Positions 26,866 through 35,679 of a stretch of DNA of 64,000 nucleotides are shown piece by piece. Under the pieces are notes generated by a model. The model ran no database searches, was not told where the DNA came from, and worked only from the letters and a program-made list of their open reading frames with translations. The stretch spans positions 124,001-188,000 of the forward strand of contig NZ_VWRQ01000013.1 in NCBI RefSeq assembly GCF_008635795.1, given 5' to 3'. Origin of the DNA: Paenibacillus tepidiphilus. Lineage in GTDB: Bacteria > Bacillota > Bacilli > Paenibacillales > Paenibacillaceae. The position numbers and the translations under genes are program-made. Each line of letters begins with the position of its first letter. Position 1 is the first letter of the stretch.

Positions 26866-28797
26866 TTAATTAAATTGCAGCGAGCCCAGCGTAAAGCCTG
26901 CATAGACCGGCTTCAGCCCGCCAAGCATATCTTCAGCGTCCCTATTGCCGCTATTCTGAATCGCCGCCTGATAGGCTGCAATAATGGTCCGCAGCTCTTC
27001 CACTGTATAAGTGGCGGCTTCAATCCGGAAGCTGGCAATGCCGAGTTCCTTCAGCTCCTGCAGCATCGGCAGGTAGCACAGCTCCTTGGAGAACAGCAGG
27101 TGGCAGCGGCCGAACTGGTCGCGGTAGACAGGATTCTCACCTTTATCCGTCATCAACACGAGCACATCGTTGCGTACGAACCGGTTGTCCTCTTCACCAA
27201 TCGGCTCCATGACTTCCGTATTCTCGAACAGGTCATGCTCCATATACATCAGCGCCGGAGAGCCGTGCACCACCATTTCCAGCGGCTGCTCGCAGCGGGA
27301 GGCGAAGGTCGCAAAGTGTTCCAGCGTCATCTCCGGCGAAACGGTCAGCTTATCCAGTCCCAGCTTCGCATACAGTCCGGCAGACAGATGATTGTACACA
27401 TTCAGGTTCACATCCCCAATCATCGGGTAGCCCAGGCTTCTGAAGCGGTGGATTGCCCCAAGGTTGGTAACCAGCAGACCGTCTATCGGCAGCCGTTCTC
27501 CGTCCAGCAGATGGCCATACTGGCTGAAATGCTGCTCGGTCATCATCCGCGGCAGGCCGAGAATGAGCTTGGTGCTGCCTTTAAGCGCGCCCAGCTCCTT
27601 AATCTCCTGCTTGGTGAACGGACGATCCGGCTCAAACACATCGCCTGGTAAATACAGTGTGTCGACGCCCATCTCCAGCGCCAGCTTGGCCTGAGACATA
27701 TTGTTCACCCGTACTGCCAGTTCCGGCTGAGTCAGTCCATCCCGCTTCGCTTCAGCCAGTCGTTCGCGCAGCTGCGTGACGCGGGTCTCGGACAGCTCCC
27801 GTTCGGCGGTCGGAGTGCTGAATACCTTGCCGGTGCTGTAGAACTTGCCCGTGCCCTCATAACGCCGGTTAATATTGGACAGACCCGGCTTTCCGAAGGC
27901 GTAAGCGTTGGAGAAATCGCGTTTGCGGCTGCGGTACAGCTCCCCGGCATCCACCTTCCGGTCAAAGCCCAGCGGGTCCTCGATATAACGGTCAAGCGCT
28001 TCGCCATAGCTGTTCGCGAGGGCGACCATAAATTCCTTATCGCGCATCCGGCCTTCGATCTTGAAGGAAGTAATGCCCGATTCAATCAGCTCCGGCAGGT
28101 GCTCGTACATATACATGTCCTTGACCGCAAGCGGGTATTCAGCCGGATAGATGAAGCCGTCCTTCTTGATCCGGTAGTCCCAGCGGCAGGGCTTCATGCA
28201 TTTGCCCCGGTTGCTGCTCATGCCGAACACCTGGGAGCTGAAGTAACAGTTGGCCCCGTGCACGGAGCACATATCCCCATGGACAAAATACTCCAGCTCC
28301 ATCCCGCTCATCTGGCCCAGCAGCTTGGCCGTCTGCAGGTCCATCTCGCGGGAGGTGACCACCCGGCTTACACCGAGGCCGCGCAGCGCATGGATCATCT
28401 CCAGATTATGCACGTTCATCATGACCGATGCGTGTATCGGCAGCGTAAGCTCCATTTCGCGGATCAGCTCCAGCACAGCCATATCCTGAACGATCAGCGC
28501 GTCCGGCTTGGCGCCGTCCAGAAACCGCAGATACTCCCTGGATTCCTCCACATCTTCTTCGCTGAACAGATTGTTGACGGTGATATAGACCTTTTTGCCG
28601 AGGCCGTGGGCAATTTCTATAGCCTGAATGATTTCTTCATGTGAAAGATTGTAGCCCTTGCGCATCATGCGCATGTTCAGCACAGGTCCCCCGAAGTATA
28701 CGGCGTCGCACGCGGACTGGATTACTTCATTAAAGATGTCAAAGGTTCCGGCAGGTGCCAGCAATTCAATTTCCTTGCCGTTAAAATAACGTGCCAT
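26866..28797 (-). CDS. Peptidase U32-family protein
   Basis: A 643-residue protein. The U32 signature lies around EYFVHGDMCSVHGANCYFSS (about residues 175-194) and includes the conserved cysteines, and CMKPCRWDY follows. The C-terminal half is a second, U32-like TIM-barrel repeat. Several bacterial U32 proteins are not proteases but act in RNA or ubiquinone hydroxylation, such as TrhP/RlhA and UbiU/UbiV, which bind Fe-S clusters. It starts 20 bp after ecfT, so is very likely co-transcribed with the EET genes. A link to quinone or Fe-S chemistry is attractive but only inferred. Confidence 0.88.
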   Translation of the reverse strand: MARYFNGKEIELLAPAGTFDIFNEVIQSACDAVYFGGPVLNMRMMRKGYNLSHEEIIQAIEIAHGLGKKVYITVNNLFSEEDVEESREYLRFLDGAKPDALIVQDMAVLELIREMELTLPIHASVMMNVHNLEMIHALRGLGVSRVVTSREMDLQTAKLLGQMSGMELEYFVHGDMCSVHGANCYFSSQVFGMSSNRGKCMKPCRWDYRIKKDGFIYPAEYPLAVKDMYMYEHLPELIESGITSFKIEGRMRDKEFMVALANSYGEALDRYIEDPLGFDRKVDAGELYRSRKRDFSNAYAFGKPGLSNINRRYEGTGKFYSTGKVFSTPTAERELSETRVTQLRERLAEAKRDGLTQPELAVRVNNMSQAKLALEMGVDTLYLPGDVFEPDRPFTKQEIKELGALKGSTKLILGLPRMMTEQHFSQYGHLLDGERLPIDGLLVTNLGAIHRFRSLGYPMIGDVNLNVYNHLSAGLYAKLGLDKLTVSPEMTLEHFATFASRCEQPLEMVVHGSPALMYMEHDLFENTEVMEPIGEEDNRFVRNDVLVLMTDKGENPVYRDQFGRCHLLFSKELCYLPMLQELKELGIASFRIEAATYTVEELRTIIAAYQAAIQNSGNRDAEDMLGGLKPVYAGFTLGSLQFN

Positions 28798-28817
28798 TGG
28801 TGTTTCCCCCTAAAGTA

Positions 28818-29609
28818 TTACAGTACAACTACTGCAACTCCCATGATGACAAACATAAGTATAAAAGCGGTATCGGCGGCGCCCCATGCGGGACGGTGAT
28901 ACTTCGTGCGCGGTGCATCCATGCGGAAGCCTCTGGCTTCCATGGAATAGACGAGATCCTGCGCCCGGCGGAACGCGCTGGAGATGACCGGCACGAGCAG
29001 CGAGACGAGCATCCGCATCTTCTCCTTGAGAGGCAGCTCTTTCAGATCGGCCCCCCGCGAGGCTTGCGCCTTCATAATAATCTGGGACTCGTCGAGAATT
29101 GTCGGAATGAACCGCAGCGCAATGCTGATCATCAGCGTAATCCGCTCCGGCGACAGCCCCAGCTTCTTGAGCGGGGACAGAACGCCTTCAAGTCCCTGGT
29201 TCAGCTTGGCGGGCCTTGTGGTAAACGTCAGCAGCGCAGTGAAGGTAATCAGCAGAAACATCCGGATGACGGAGAACGCCGCGAGGCTTAGCCCGCCTTC
29301 ATGCAGCGCAAAGGAGCCGATGGAGAACAGAGGCTCACCCTCTTTGATAGTCAGGGCCTGCACTACGAAGATAAACAGCATCAGATACCGCAGCGGTTTG
29401 GCCGCCTTGATGTAATATTTAAGCGGAACCTTCGTCGAAGCCAGCACAGCGGCCGAGAATACAGCCAGCCCCGCCATGGCCCACCAGGAATCCGCGAGTA
29501 AAATAACGACCAGATACAGGAGCATCGCCAGTATCTTCGAGCGGGCATCCAGCTTATGTACCCAGGAGCCGGTCTCAATGCTGCGTCCAAGCAGCAGCCG
29601 TTCATTCAT
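28818..29609 (-). CDS. ecfT: ECF transporter transmembrane component EcfT
   Basis: A 263-residue membrane protein that couples the two ATPases to a substrate-binding S component. It has five or six helices, and the cytoplasmic coupling helices carry the family's A-R-G motifs (KAQASRGADL and YSMEARGFR). It starts at ATG 29609, overlapping the ecfA2 end by 8 bp; the longer frame lacks a suitable SD. In Listeria the EET locus uses an ECF module with RibU to supply FAD for the extracellular flavoproteins. No S component is encoded in this window. Confidence 0.88.
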   Translation of the reverse strand: MNERLLLGRSIETGSWVHKLDARSKILAMLLYLVVILLADSWWAMAGLAVFSAAVLASTKVPLKYYIKAAKPLRYLMLFIFVVQALTIKEGEPLFSIGSFALHEGGLSLAAFSVIRMFLLITFTALLTFTTRPAKLNQGLEGVLSPLKKLGLSPERITLMISIALRFIPTILDESQIIMKAQASRGADLKELPLKEKMRMLVSLLVPVISSAFRRAQDLVYSMEARGFRMDAPRTKYHRPAWGAADTAFILMFVIMGVAVVVL

Positions 29610-30498
29610 GGCCTTTGTCCCCCATTTCTGCGGCGGGGCCATTCGGCTCCCACAGGGCAGCAATCCGCTCGGCCAGGCTCTCGGCGGTCAGCCGCGGCTT
29701 CTCGCCGTCCAGGCCGAACCGCTCTGCCACCGCCCGCCAGTAGCGGAGCGACTGTGGAACCGTCAGGCCGCAGCGCTCCAGCACGGCAGGGTCGGCGGCA
29801 AGCTCGGCGCCGCTGCCCTGAAAGGCCAGCCGGCCCTCCTGCAGCAGCACCCAGCGGTCGGCATACGGCAGCAGCTCGTCCATCCGGTGGGTGACGATGA
29901 TGACCGTGCGCCCCTCCTCCCGGCAGAGCCGCTCCAGCAGCCCGATCAGCTCGGCACGGCTGATCGGATCAAGCGTCGCCGTCGGCTCATCCAGCACAAG
30001 CACCTCCGGCTCCATGGCCAGCACCGAGGCGATCGCCGCCTTGCGCATCTGTCCCCCGCTGAGCTGGAACGGATTGCGCTTCAGCAGCTCATGATCCAGC
30101 CCCATCGCGCTCATCGCCTTGCGCGCGGCTTCTCCCGCCTGCTCCGGGCTCATGCCGAAGTTAAGCGGTCCGAAGATCAGATCCTTCTCGACCGTCTCCT
30201 CGAACATCTGCTGCTCCGGGAACTGGAACACCAGCCCCACGCGGCGGCGCAGCGGCAGCAGCTTCGGCGACTTCTCACCGGCGCGGATGGTCACGTCAAG
30301 GACGCTTACCGTCCCTGTGGTCGGCTTCAGTATGCCGTTGAACAGCTGCAGCAGCGTGGATTTGCCGGAGCCCGTAGCTCCGGCGATGCCCACCATGGAA
30401 CCCTGCGGCAGGTTCAGATCAATGTCGTGCAGCGCCGTCTGCCGCCACAGGCTCCGGTCCGCATAGGTATAACTCACTTGCTGTAGTTGGATGGCCAT
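29602..30498 (-). CDS. ecfA2: ECF transporter ATPase EcfA2
   Basis: A 298-residue ABC ATPase. Walker A is GATGSGKST (about residues 40-48), the Q-loop is FQFPEQQMFEETV, the signature is LSGGQMRKAAIA and Walker B is VLVLDEPTATLD. The Q-helix following the Q-loop is characteristic of ECF ATPases, which work as an A1-A2 heterodimer on EcfT. It overlaps the ecfA1 end by 25 bp and ecfT by 8 bp, so the three are translationally coupled. Several GC-rich stretches give long antisense frames that are shadows. Confidence 0.9.
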   Translation of the reverse strand: MAIQLQQVSYTYADRSLWRQTALHDIDLNLPQGSMVGIAGATGSGKSTLLQLFNGILKPTTGTVSVLDVTIRAGEKSPKLLPLRRRVGLVFQFPEQQMFEETVEKDLIFGPLNFGMSPEQAGEAARKAMSAMGLDHELLKRNPFQLSGGQMRKAAIASVLAMEPEVLVLDEPTATLDPISRAELIGLLERLCREEGRTVIIVTHRMDELLPYADRWVLLQEGRLAFQGSGAELAADPAVLERCGLTVPQSLRYWRAVAERFGLDGEKPRLTAESLAERIAALWEPNGPAAEMGDKGHE

Positions 30499-31340
30499 AA
30501 CCTGTCTATAAGCTCCTTTTCATCGGCGGGAACTTCCACCGGGATTCCCAGCTGCTGCAGTTCGCGCGCCAACTGCCACGGATACGGCTCCCGCAGATGG
30601 CATTTGCGCAGCAGCTCTTCATCCCGGAACAGCTCAGCCGGTGTAACATCCGCAGCCAGACCGCCTCCATGCAGGGCCAATACCCGGTCAGACGCGAGAA
30701 TTTCGTCGGCATCATGCGTGATCATCAGTATCGTGTAGTTCCCTTCTGCACGCATTCCCTGCAAGATCTCCATCAGCTCGTTGCGGCTGCCCTCGTCCAA
30801 CATGGAAGAGGCCTCGTCAAAGATGACGATGCCGGGTCTCATGGCAAGGATGGAAGCGATGGCTACCCGCTGCTTCTGCCCGCCGGACAGCTCACCGGGA
30901 TGCTTCGACAGCAGATGATCAATCCCCAGCTTGACGGAGATCGCTTGCAGACGTTCTTCCATTTCCGCGTATGGCAAACACAGCCCTTCCAGGCCGAATA
31001 CAATATCCTCTTCCACGGTCGCCCCGATAAACTGGTTATCCGGATTCTGAAACACCATGCCGATACACTGGCGGATATCCTGGATACTCTCCTCCTCCAG
31101 CCGGTGTCCGCAGACGGTAATCTCCCCGTCGCTCTTGGGAAGCAAGGCGTTCAGCAGCTTGACCAGCGTCGACTTGCCGCACCCGTTGGATCCGACAATA
31201 CTGACCCACTGGCCCCCGGAGATCGAGAGAGACAGGTCATGCAGAATCGGATGCTCCGGATCATAGCCAAAAGAAACCCTGTCCAGTGTAATGACGGCCG
31301 GCGCCGCTTCAGCGGCGCCCTCTGTGTGAATGTTCTTCAT
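30474..31340 (-). CDS. ecfA1: ECF transporter ATPase EcfA1
   Basis: A 288-residue ABC ATPase. Walker A is GSNGCGKST (about residues 51-59), the Q-loop and Q-helix are FQNPDNQFIGATVEED, the signature is LSGGQKQRVAIA and Walker B is IVIFDEASSMLD. The DEA in place of DEP is characteristic of EcfA1. It starts 4 bp after the eetB stop, with AAGGA upstream. It would pair with EcfA2 and EcfT. A housekeeping ecfA1-A2-T set normally sits beside ribosomal protein genes, so this may be a second, dedicated set; that needs the rest of the genome. Confidence 0.9.
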   Translation of the reverse strand: MKNIHTEGAAEAAPAVITLDRVSFGYDPEHPILHDLSLSISGGQWVSIVGSNGCGKSTLVKLLNALLPKSDGEITVCGHRLEEESIQDIRQCIGMVFQNPDNQFIGATVEEDIVFGLEGLCLPYAEMEERLQAISVKLGIDHLLSKHPGELSGGQKQRVAIASILAMRPGIVIFDEASSMLDEGSRNELMEILQGMRAEGNYTILMITHDADEILASDRVLALHGGGLAADVTPAELFRDEELLRKCHLREPYPWQLARELQQLGIPVEVPADEKELIDRLWPSNYSK

Positions 31341-31344
31341 GTTG

Positions 31345-31920
31345 TCAGTCCTTCCGCAGCTGCTGGTCCGGTTTCAGAAACTCCTCAAACAGCGAAATTT
31401 TGGAGAGGGAAGCTACCACATACCGTACGGCGAAGCCGACCAGAATCCCTGTAACGACGCCGGTAATCAGCAGCATCGGAAAATAATAGAACGTACTGGA
31501 CGATTTCAGCACGATGGAGGCCGCCAGCAATTGCCCCGTGTTATGGGCCAGTCCCCCGGCGATGCTGATGCCGATGACGCTGAGCCGTTTGCCGCCGAAG
31601 CGCACCAGCACATACATGACGGCAAAGCTGAACAGAGAGCCGAAGAGACTGAACAGCAAGCTGGAGAAGGTGCCGAGGATAAAAGCGGTAAGCAGCGTTT
31701 TGAGCAGCACCAGTACGAACGCATCACGTGCCCGAAGAAAGTAAATGCAGGTTAAAATCATTATGTTGGCAAAGCCCAGCTTGGCGCCGGGCATCAGGCC
31801 CATTCCGGCAAGCGGAATCTGGGCCTCTACAATACTTAGTACTACCGCCACCGCCGCAAATAATGCGACAATCACCGTTCTTTTCAGCGCGGTGGTGGAT
31901 TCTTTACTGGACATAGGCAT
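31345..31920 (-). CDS. eetB: Gx transporter family membrane protein (EetB-like)
   Basis: A 191-residue membrane protein with five or six helices and the family-typical segments EAQIPL, PGAKLGFANI and GGLAHNTGQL. It belongs to the Gx transporter family (formerly called heptaprenyl diphosphate synthase component I-like), to which Listeria EetB belongs. The start is taken as the third of three clustered ATGs (31920), 9 nt after GGAG. It overlaps the eetA end by 17 bp. EetB with EetA is required for Listeria EET, but its molecular job is not known; S-component-like transport is one possibility. Confidence 0.87.
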   Translation of the reverse strand: MPMSSKESTTALKRTVIVALFAAVAVVLSIVEAQIPLAGMGLMPGAKLGFANIMILTCIYFLRARDAFVLVLLKTLLTAFILGTFSSLLFSLFGSLFSFAVMYVLVRFGGKRLSVIGISIAGGLAHNTGQLLAASIVLKSSSTFYYFPMLLITGVVTGILVGFAVRYVVASLSKISLFEEFLKPDQQLRKD

Positions 31921-32287
31921 CGACATCATCTCCCCCCGAAGCGCTCGCGATCTCTACCAATACCCGGTGCGGCAGGCAGACAATCGTCTGCTTCGGCAAC
32001 GTGATGAAGCCAAAGCCAAGGCATACCTTATCGGGGCAATCGGCGTCATACATCTCAATGCCGTAATCATGTACTTTTAGAATGTTGTATCCGTGGTCTG
32101 TACGTACATCAATGGTTTGTTCTTCCTCGGTAAGCTCCACTGTCTTGAACAGCTTGCCGTCCACCGTTATGTTGGCCACGAGATTTTTGCCGGGACCGCC
32201 TTTATCATCCGAAAGCCATCGTGGAACGAGAAATGCCAGGGCGGCAATGAGCACGATGGAAACCAGCAGAATATCTGCGCGTTTCAT
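31904..32287 (-). CDS. eetA: NusG domain II-containing protein (EetA-like)
   Basis: A 127-residue protein. One N-terminal membrane helix (residues 6-23) is followed by an extracytoplasmic NusG domain II-like beta domain. The conserved cysteines lie in DCPDKVCLGFGFI near residue 84 and a third in QTIVCLPHRVLVEI. This matches the EetA family that always neighbours EetB in Firmicute EET loci. It is the first gene of the leftward operon, and an FNR/Rex-type palindrome lies 98-113 bp upstream of its start. Function is unknown beyond the genetic requirement in Listeria. Confidence 0.87.
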   Translation of the reverse strand: MKRADILLVSIVLIAALAFLVPRWLSDDKGGPGKNLVANITVDGKLFKTVELTEEEQTIDVRTDHGYNILKVHDYGIEMYDADCPDKVCLGFGFITLPKQTIVCLPHRVLVEIASASGGDDVDAYVQ

Positions 32288-32384
32288 AAAAATCTCCCTT
32301 ATTTTTTAATTAAAATCCAGACTTAATAATTATAACGGTCTCCCTCCAAACCTTCAATGAATGTCGTCGTTAATTGTCGTATTT

Positions 32385-32400
32385 AGTGATGAATTTCACA
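32385..32400 (-). promoter_or_regulatory. FNR/CRP- or Rex-type palindrome upstream of eetA
   Basis: AGTGA-TGAATT-TCACA is the same type of site as those in front of pplA. It lies between the terminator of the HD-GYP gene and the eetA start, where no other gene would need control. Confidence 0.62.
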
Positions 32401-32420
32401 AATTAGGCACGCGCTGCAAA

Positions 32421-32456
32421 AAGCGGACCCATCCAAATTCAGGATGAAATCCGCTT
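32421..32456 (-). terminator. Terminator after HD-GYP gene
   Basis: The arms 32421-32427 and 32450-32456 have an inner CATCC/GGATG stem. Leftward they are followed by TTTTT. Confidence 0.75.
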
Positions 32457-32498
32457 GCAACGGCAATATAAGGAACATTCAGGGAATATCCCCCGGTA

Positions 32499-34031
32499 TT
32501 ATCCGATCCGCTCACTATAATCCTCCTTGCCGGTCCGGGCGACTCTGCCGAAGTAAGCCAGCAGCAGACCGGCGAATTCCGGGTCCCACTGGCTCCCCCG
32601 GCCTTGCTCCAGAATTTGCAGCGCCCGTTCATGGTCCATGCCTTTGCGGTAAGGACGGTCGGAGGTCATGGCATCATAGGCGTCGGCAACCGCAATGATT
32701 CTGCCGTGCAGGGGAATGGTCAGTCCGGCAAGCCCGTCCGGATAACCCTTGCCGTCGTATCGCTCATGATGGGAGCGCACCCCGCTTAAATAGGGCGCCA
32801 TCTTGTCGACAGGCTCCACCTGCAGCAGGATATTCTCCCCCAGCACCGGATGGCTCTTGATCTGGCTAAATTCCTCTTCCGTCAGATTGCCGTCCTTAAA
32901 CAGCACGCTGTCCGGCACACCAATCTTGCCAATATCATGCAGCAGCGCCGATTTGCGCAGGTCATCCAGCTCTTTGCCTGTAAGCCCCGCCAGTTGACCG
33001 ATAATAACCGAATACTCCGCCACCCGCAGCGAATGTCCGGCCGTATACGAATCACGTGCATCCAGCGCCACAGCCAGCGTAGTGAAGAAGCTCTCCAGCA
33101 GTTGGGTGCTCTGCCGCTCCCGTTCCTGCAGCCCCCGGCCCATCATATTGAAGCCGGCGACCAGCTTGGAGAATTCATCGGAGTATTCATCCTGGATCTG
33201 GATGAGCTGTCCTTCCCGTACCTGATTCATAGCGTTGTACAGCTCATTGATCGGATGCTGGACGCTGCGGGTCAGCAGCCAGGCGGCGATGGCTGAGAAG
33301 AACGTGCCGATGACCAGCACCATGCCCGCCCAGGACCAGTAGCCCTGCAAGCCGGTGAACGACGGTTGCCCGTAGGTGTGCATCCGCACCTGGGTAGCCA
33401 TAATGAAAAACACCAGCGGAAAGGTTCCGATAACCATGCAGGTAATCATAAATTTGGGGCGTATCGATAAAAAAACATGCCCTTCCAGGGAGAAATCAGT
33501 ATGATAAAGCTCCATTGCGCGGTTCCTGAATTCTTTGATCAACGGAATAATGGCCGCACCGGTCAGGAAAAATTCAATCAGCGCATGCATACTTGCCACC
33601 AGTACAGCTCCTGCCATGGCCAGCGCCAGATAGAAATAAGGAATGCCGATCTGTCCGGTACGAATCAGCCAGTAGGTCATCAGCGTCGCCGGTATAGCAA
33701 GTCCCAGCAGATGCGGACCCATAATGCGCAGGATCGCATATTTAGGCATCCGGTGCGTATGGATATAGGCCTGCTCCAGCATCTGCAGCGTGGGACGGGG
33801 CTCCCGCATTGCTGTACGGATCGGCTTCAGATGGACAAAGAACATGCTGATCTCAAGCACAGCCATGATGACGAACGAAATCAGCAGGACGATCATAAGC
33901 TTGAAATATTCCCGTGCGCTGATCTCCAGCGACGAGAACAGAATCAGACTGCCTACTGCCAGAACGGCTACCAGGGAACCGAACAAGTAATTGCCAAGCT
34001 GTCTCCTTAAAAATGCCCCTAATATGTTCAT
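32499..34031 (-). CDS. Membrane HD-GYP domain protein, probable c-di-GMP phosphodiesterase
   Basis: A 510-residue protein. The N-terminal half has six or seven membrane helices, then a HAMP-like linker (RSVQHPINELYNAMNQVREG) and a C-terminal HD-GYP domain. The metal-binding HDIGKIGVPD (about residue 362) and HHERYDGKGYPDG (about residue 425) are both intact, so hydrolysis of c-di-GMP is expected. It starts at ATG 34031, 5 nt after GGAG, with alternative GTG/ATG codons just upstream. It lies 4 kb from a surface-protein gene with a c-di-GMP riboswitch. Confidence 0.9.
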   Translation of the reverse strand: MNILGAFLRRQLGNYLFGSLVAVLAVGSLILFSSLEISAREYFKLMIVLLISFVIMAVLEISMFFVHLKPIRTAMREPRPTLQMLEQAYIHTHRMPKYAILRIMGPHLLGLAIPATLMTYWLIRTGQIGIPYFYLALAMAGAVLVASMHALIEFFLTGAAIIPLIKEFRNRAMELYHTDFSLEGHVFLSIRPKFMITCMVIGTFPLVFFIMATQVRMHTYGQPSFTGLQGYWSWAGMVLVIGTFFSAIAAWLLTRSVQHPINELYNAMNQVREGQLIQIQDEYSDEFSKLVAGFNMMGRGLQERERQSTQLLESFFTTLAVALDARDSYTAGHSLRVAEYSVIIGQLAGLTGKELDDLRKSALLHDIGKIGVPDSVLFKDGNLTEEEFSQIKSHPVLGENILLQVEPVDKMAPYLSGVRSHHERYDGKGYPDGLAGLTIPLHGRIIAVADAYDAMTSDRPYRKGMDHERALQILEQGRGSQWDPEFAGLLLAYFGRVARTGKEDYSERIG

Positions 34032-34539
34032 CCGCTCTCCCATTCCTGACACACCCTGCTGTTTGAATTTAGATTTGCATTTCTATACAATCGATGATAT
34101 AATATAGAAATATTTGTTTTCGTGTATGTATATCCCTGACAAGAAGATGTTACGCCGAGCGCCTTCACTTTATTATCGGCATTTTGGACACAAAATCTTA
34201 CGTTTTCTTGCATGACTCTTCCTTTTAACGAGATGAAATTCAAATTTGAGCTTTTCCGATTCACACTGGCGCGGTCATTGGAGCCGCAAGGACAAAAGAG
34301 AGGTAGGGCTTTTGTCGTTTTGGAAGGATTATTCTCGCCATACGGCTGCTGGAATTAACAAGGAATCAAGACACCCGTCACTCTCACGGACGATGGGGGA
34401 TAAGTATACCGAGAACGCATTTGTCCAAACTTTCCGTTGCAGGAAGTCAAGGCAATGCGTGGAACATATTAGCGCCCGGGTAACCGCTGCATCAGCGGAT
34501 TGTCCGGGCGCGTCTACGTTTATGGGGTCTCTATCGCCA
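34032..34539. other. 508-bp intergenic region with hairpins, no recognised gene
   Basis: It holds the HD-GYP leader, a perfect GACAAAAG/CTTTTGTC hairpin (34291-34316) followed by GTTTT, and a GC-rich hairpin at about 34470-34513 (GCGCCCGG...CCGGGCGC with inner CCGCT/AGCGG) downstream of the hydrolase stop. A leftward open frame at 34028-34264 has a plausible SD but no recognisable protein. An uncharacterised leader RNA is possible. Confidence 0.4.
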
Positions 34540-35484
34540 TTAACGGACATAACGGGCCAGAAACTCGCTCACCTTACCGGTATAGGCTGTCTTATCCGTC
34601 TGATAAGCCAGACCGTGACCCGCTCCCTGCACAGTCAGCTTATCCTTAGGACTGCTGCAAGCCTCGTACAGCTCCTCCATCATGGCATACGGAACAAAGG
34701 TATCGGCATCGCCGTGAATAAACAGAATGGGCACCTTCGCCTTGCCTACCTGCTTCAGTGCCGAGGCTTCCCCGAAGAAGTACCCGGCCCGCAGCTTGGT
34801 GACCAGGCTGGCGCTCTGAATGAACGGAAAGCCCGGCAGATGATACATTCGCCGCAGCTGATAGGAAAGCTGAGCGGTCACCGACGTATACCCGCAATCA
34901 GCAACGATAGCCTTCACCTGCGGCGGCAGCGGCTCGCCTGAGGTCATCAGCACCGTCGCCGCCCCCATAGATACGCCATGCAGCACCACTTGCACCTCTT
35001 CTCCGCTGACAGCAATAACATGACGAATCCATTTCAAATAATCCTTACGCTCCGGCCAGCCGAACCCAATATAATGCCCTTCGCTTTCGCCGTGCCCTCT
35101 GGCATCGGGCAACAGAATATTGTAGCCAAGCTGTTCGCTGTATAGCTTGGCGATAGCGCCCATATCTTTGCCCTTCCCGGAGTACCCGTGCGCGAGTATG
35201 ACCGTCTTGCGTGTGCCTTGCCCTGAAGCCAGGTAATATCCCTGCAGCCGGAGTCCGTCGTCTGCGGTAATTTCGACCTTCTTCAGCGGCTGCTGCGCCA
35301 GCCACTTCGCCCCTTCTCCCCAGGAATCCTCAGAAACGGGCGGCGGCGGGGTCGCCAAATCCGGTGTGTTGGCCAAAAACTCCTTAGGCGTCCGCTTGAT
35401 CGCCAAACGGTAGAAGAAGACGCCTGCGTACGCAATCCCTCCTGCGGCAAGAAGAACTGCCGCTAAAATAATTACACTCCACAT
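34540..35484 (-). CDS. Membrane-anchored alpha/beta hydrolase
   Basis: A 314-residue protein. One N-terminal membrane helix (residues 3-27) is followed by an alpha/beta-hydrolase fold with the oxyanion segment LAHGYSGKG, the nucleophile elbow GVSMGA (Ser near residue 173), an acidic residue in FIHGDADTFVP and a terminal His in GAGHGLAY. It resembles Firmicute hydrolases of the YqkD type, with unknown substrate. Monocistronic. It may act on the outer face of the membrane, but topology is not certain. Confidence 0.85.
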   Translation of the reverse strand: MWSVIILAAVLLAAGGIAYAGVFFYRLAIKRTPKEFLANTPDLATPPPPVSEDSWGEGAKWLAQQPLKKVEITADDGLRLQGYYLASGQGTRKTVILAHGYSGKGKDMGAIAKLYSEQLGYNILLPDARGHGESEGHYIGFGWPERKDYLKWIRHVIAVSGEEVQVVLHGVSMGAATVLMTSGEPLPPQVKAIVADCGYTSVTAQLSYQLRRMYHLPGFPFIQSASLVTKLRAGYFFGEASALKQVGKAKVPILFIHGDADTFVPYAMMEELYEACSSPKDKLTVQGAGHGLAYQTDKTAYTGKVSEFLARYVR

Positions 35485-35583
35485 TGATCCCTGTCACCTG
35501 CTTTTCTATATTTTTCCGTCTTGGCTATTTCGAGCCCAGTATATCACGGTAGGTAACACAAAGAAAAAATCGCCGTGCGGAGC

Positions 35584-35625
35584 AAAAAAGGCTGCTTCGG
35601 GGAATAGTGCTCTCCCGAAACAGCC
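35584..35625 (-). terminator. Terminator of the LPXTG repeat-protein gene
   Basis: The 12-bp arms 35590-35601 and 35614-35625 (one wobble) are followed leftward by T6. It lies 55 bp beyond the stop at 35680. Confidence 0.8.
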
Positions 35626-35679
35626 TCGGCGATACTAAATCAGTCTACGATATGAATTTGCTTGCTGCACCATCATTCA

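Noticed and set aside
34028..34264. Leftward 78-codon frame overlapping the HD-GYP start
   Set aside because: A fair SD exists, but the product is not protein-like after the first 20 residues and it overlaps the leader of the HD-GYP gene.
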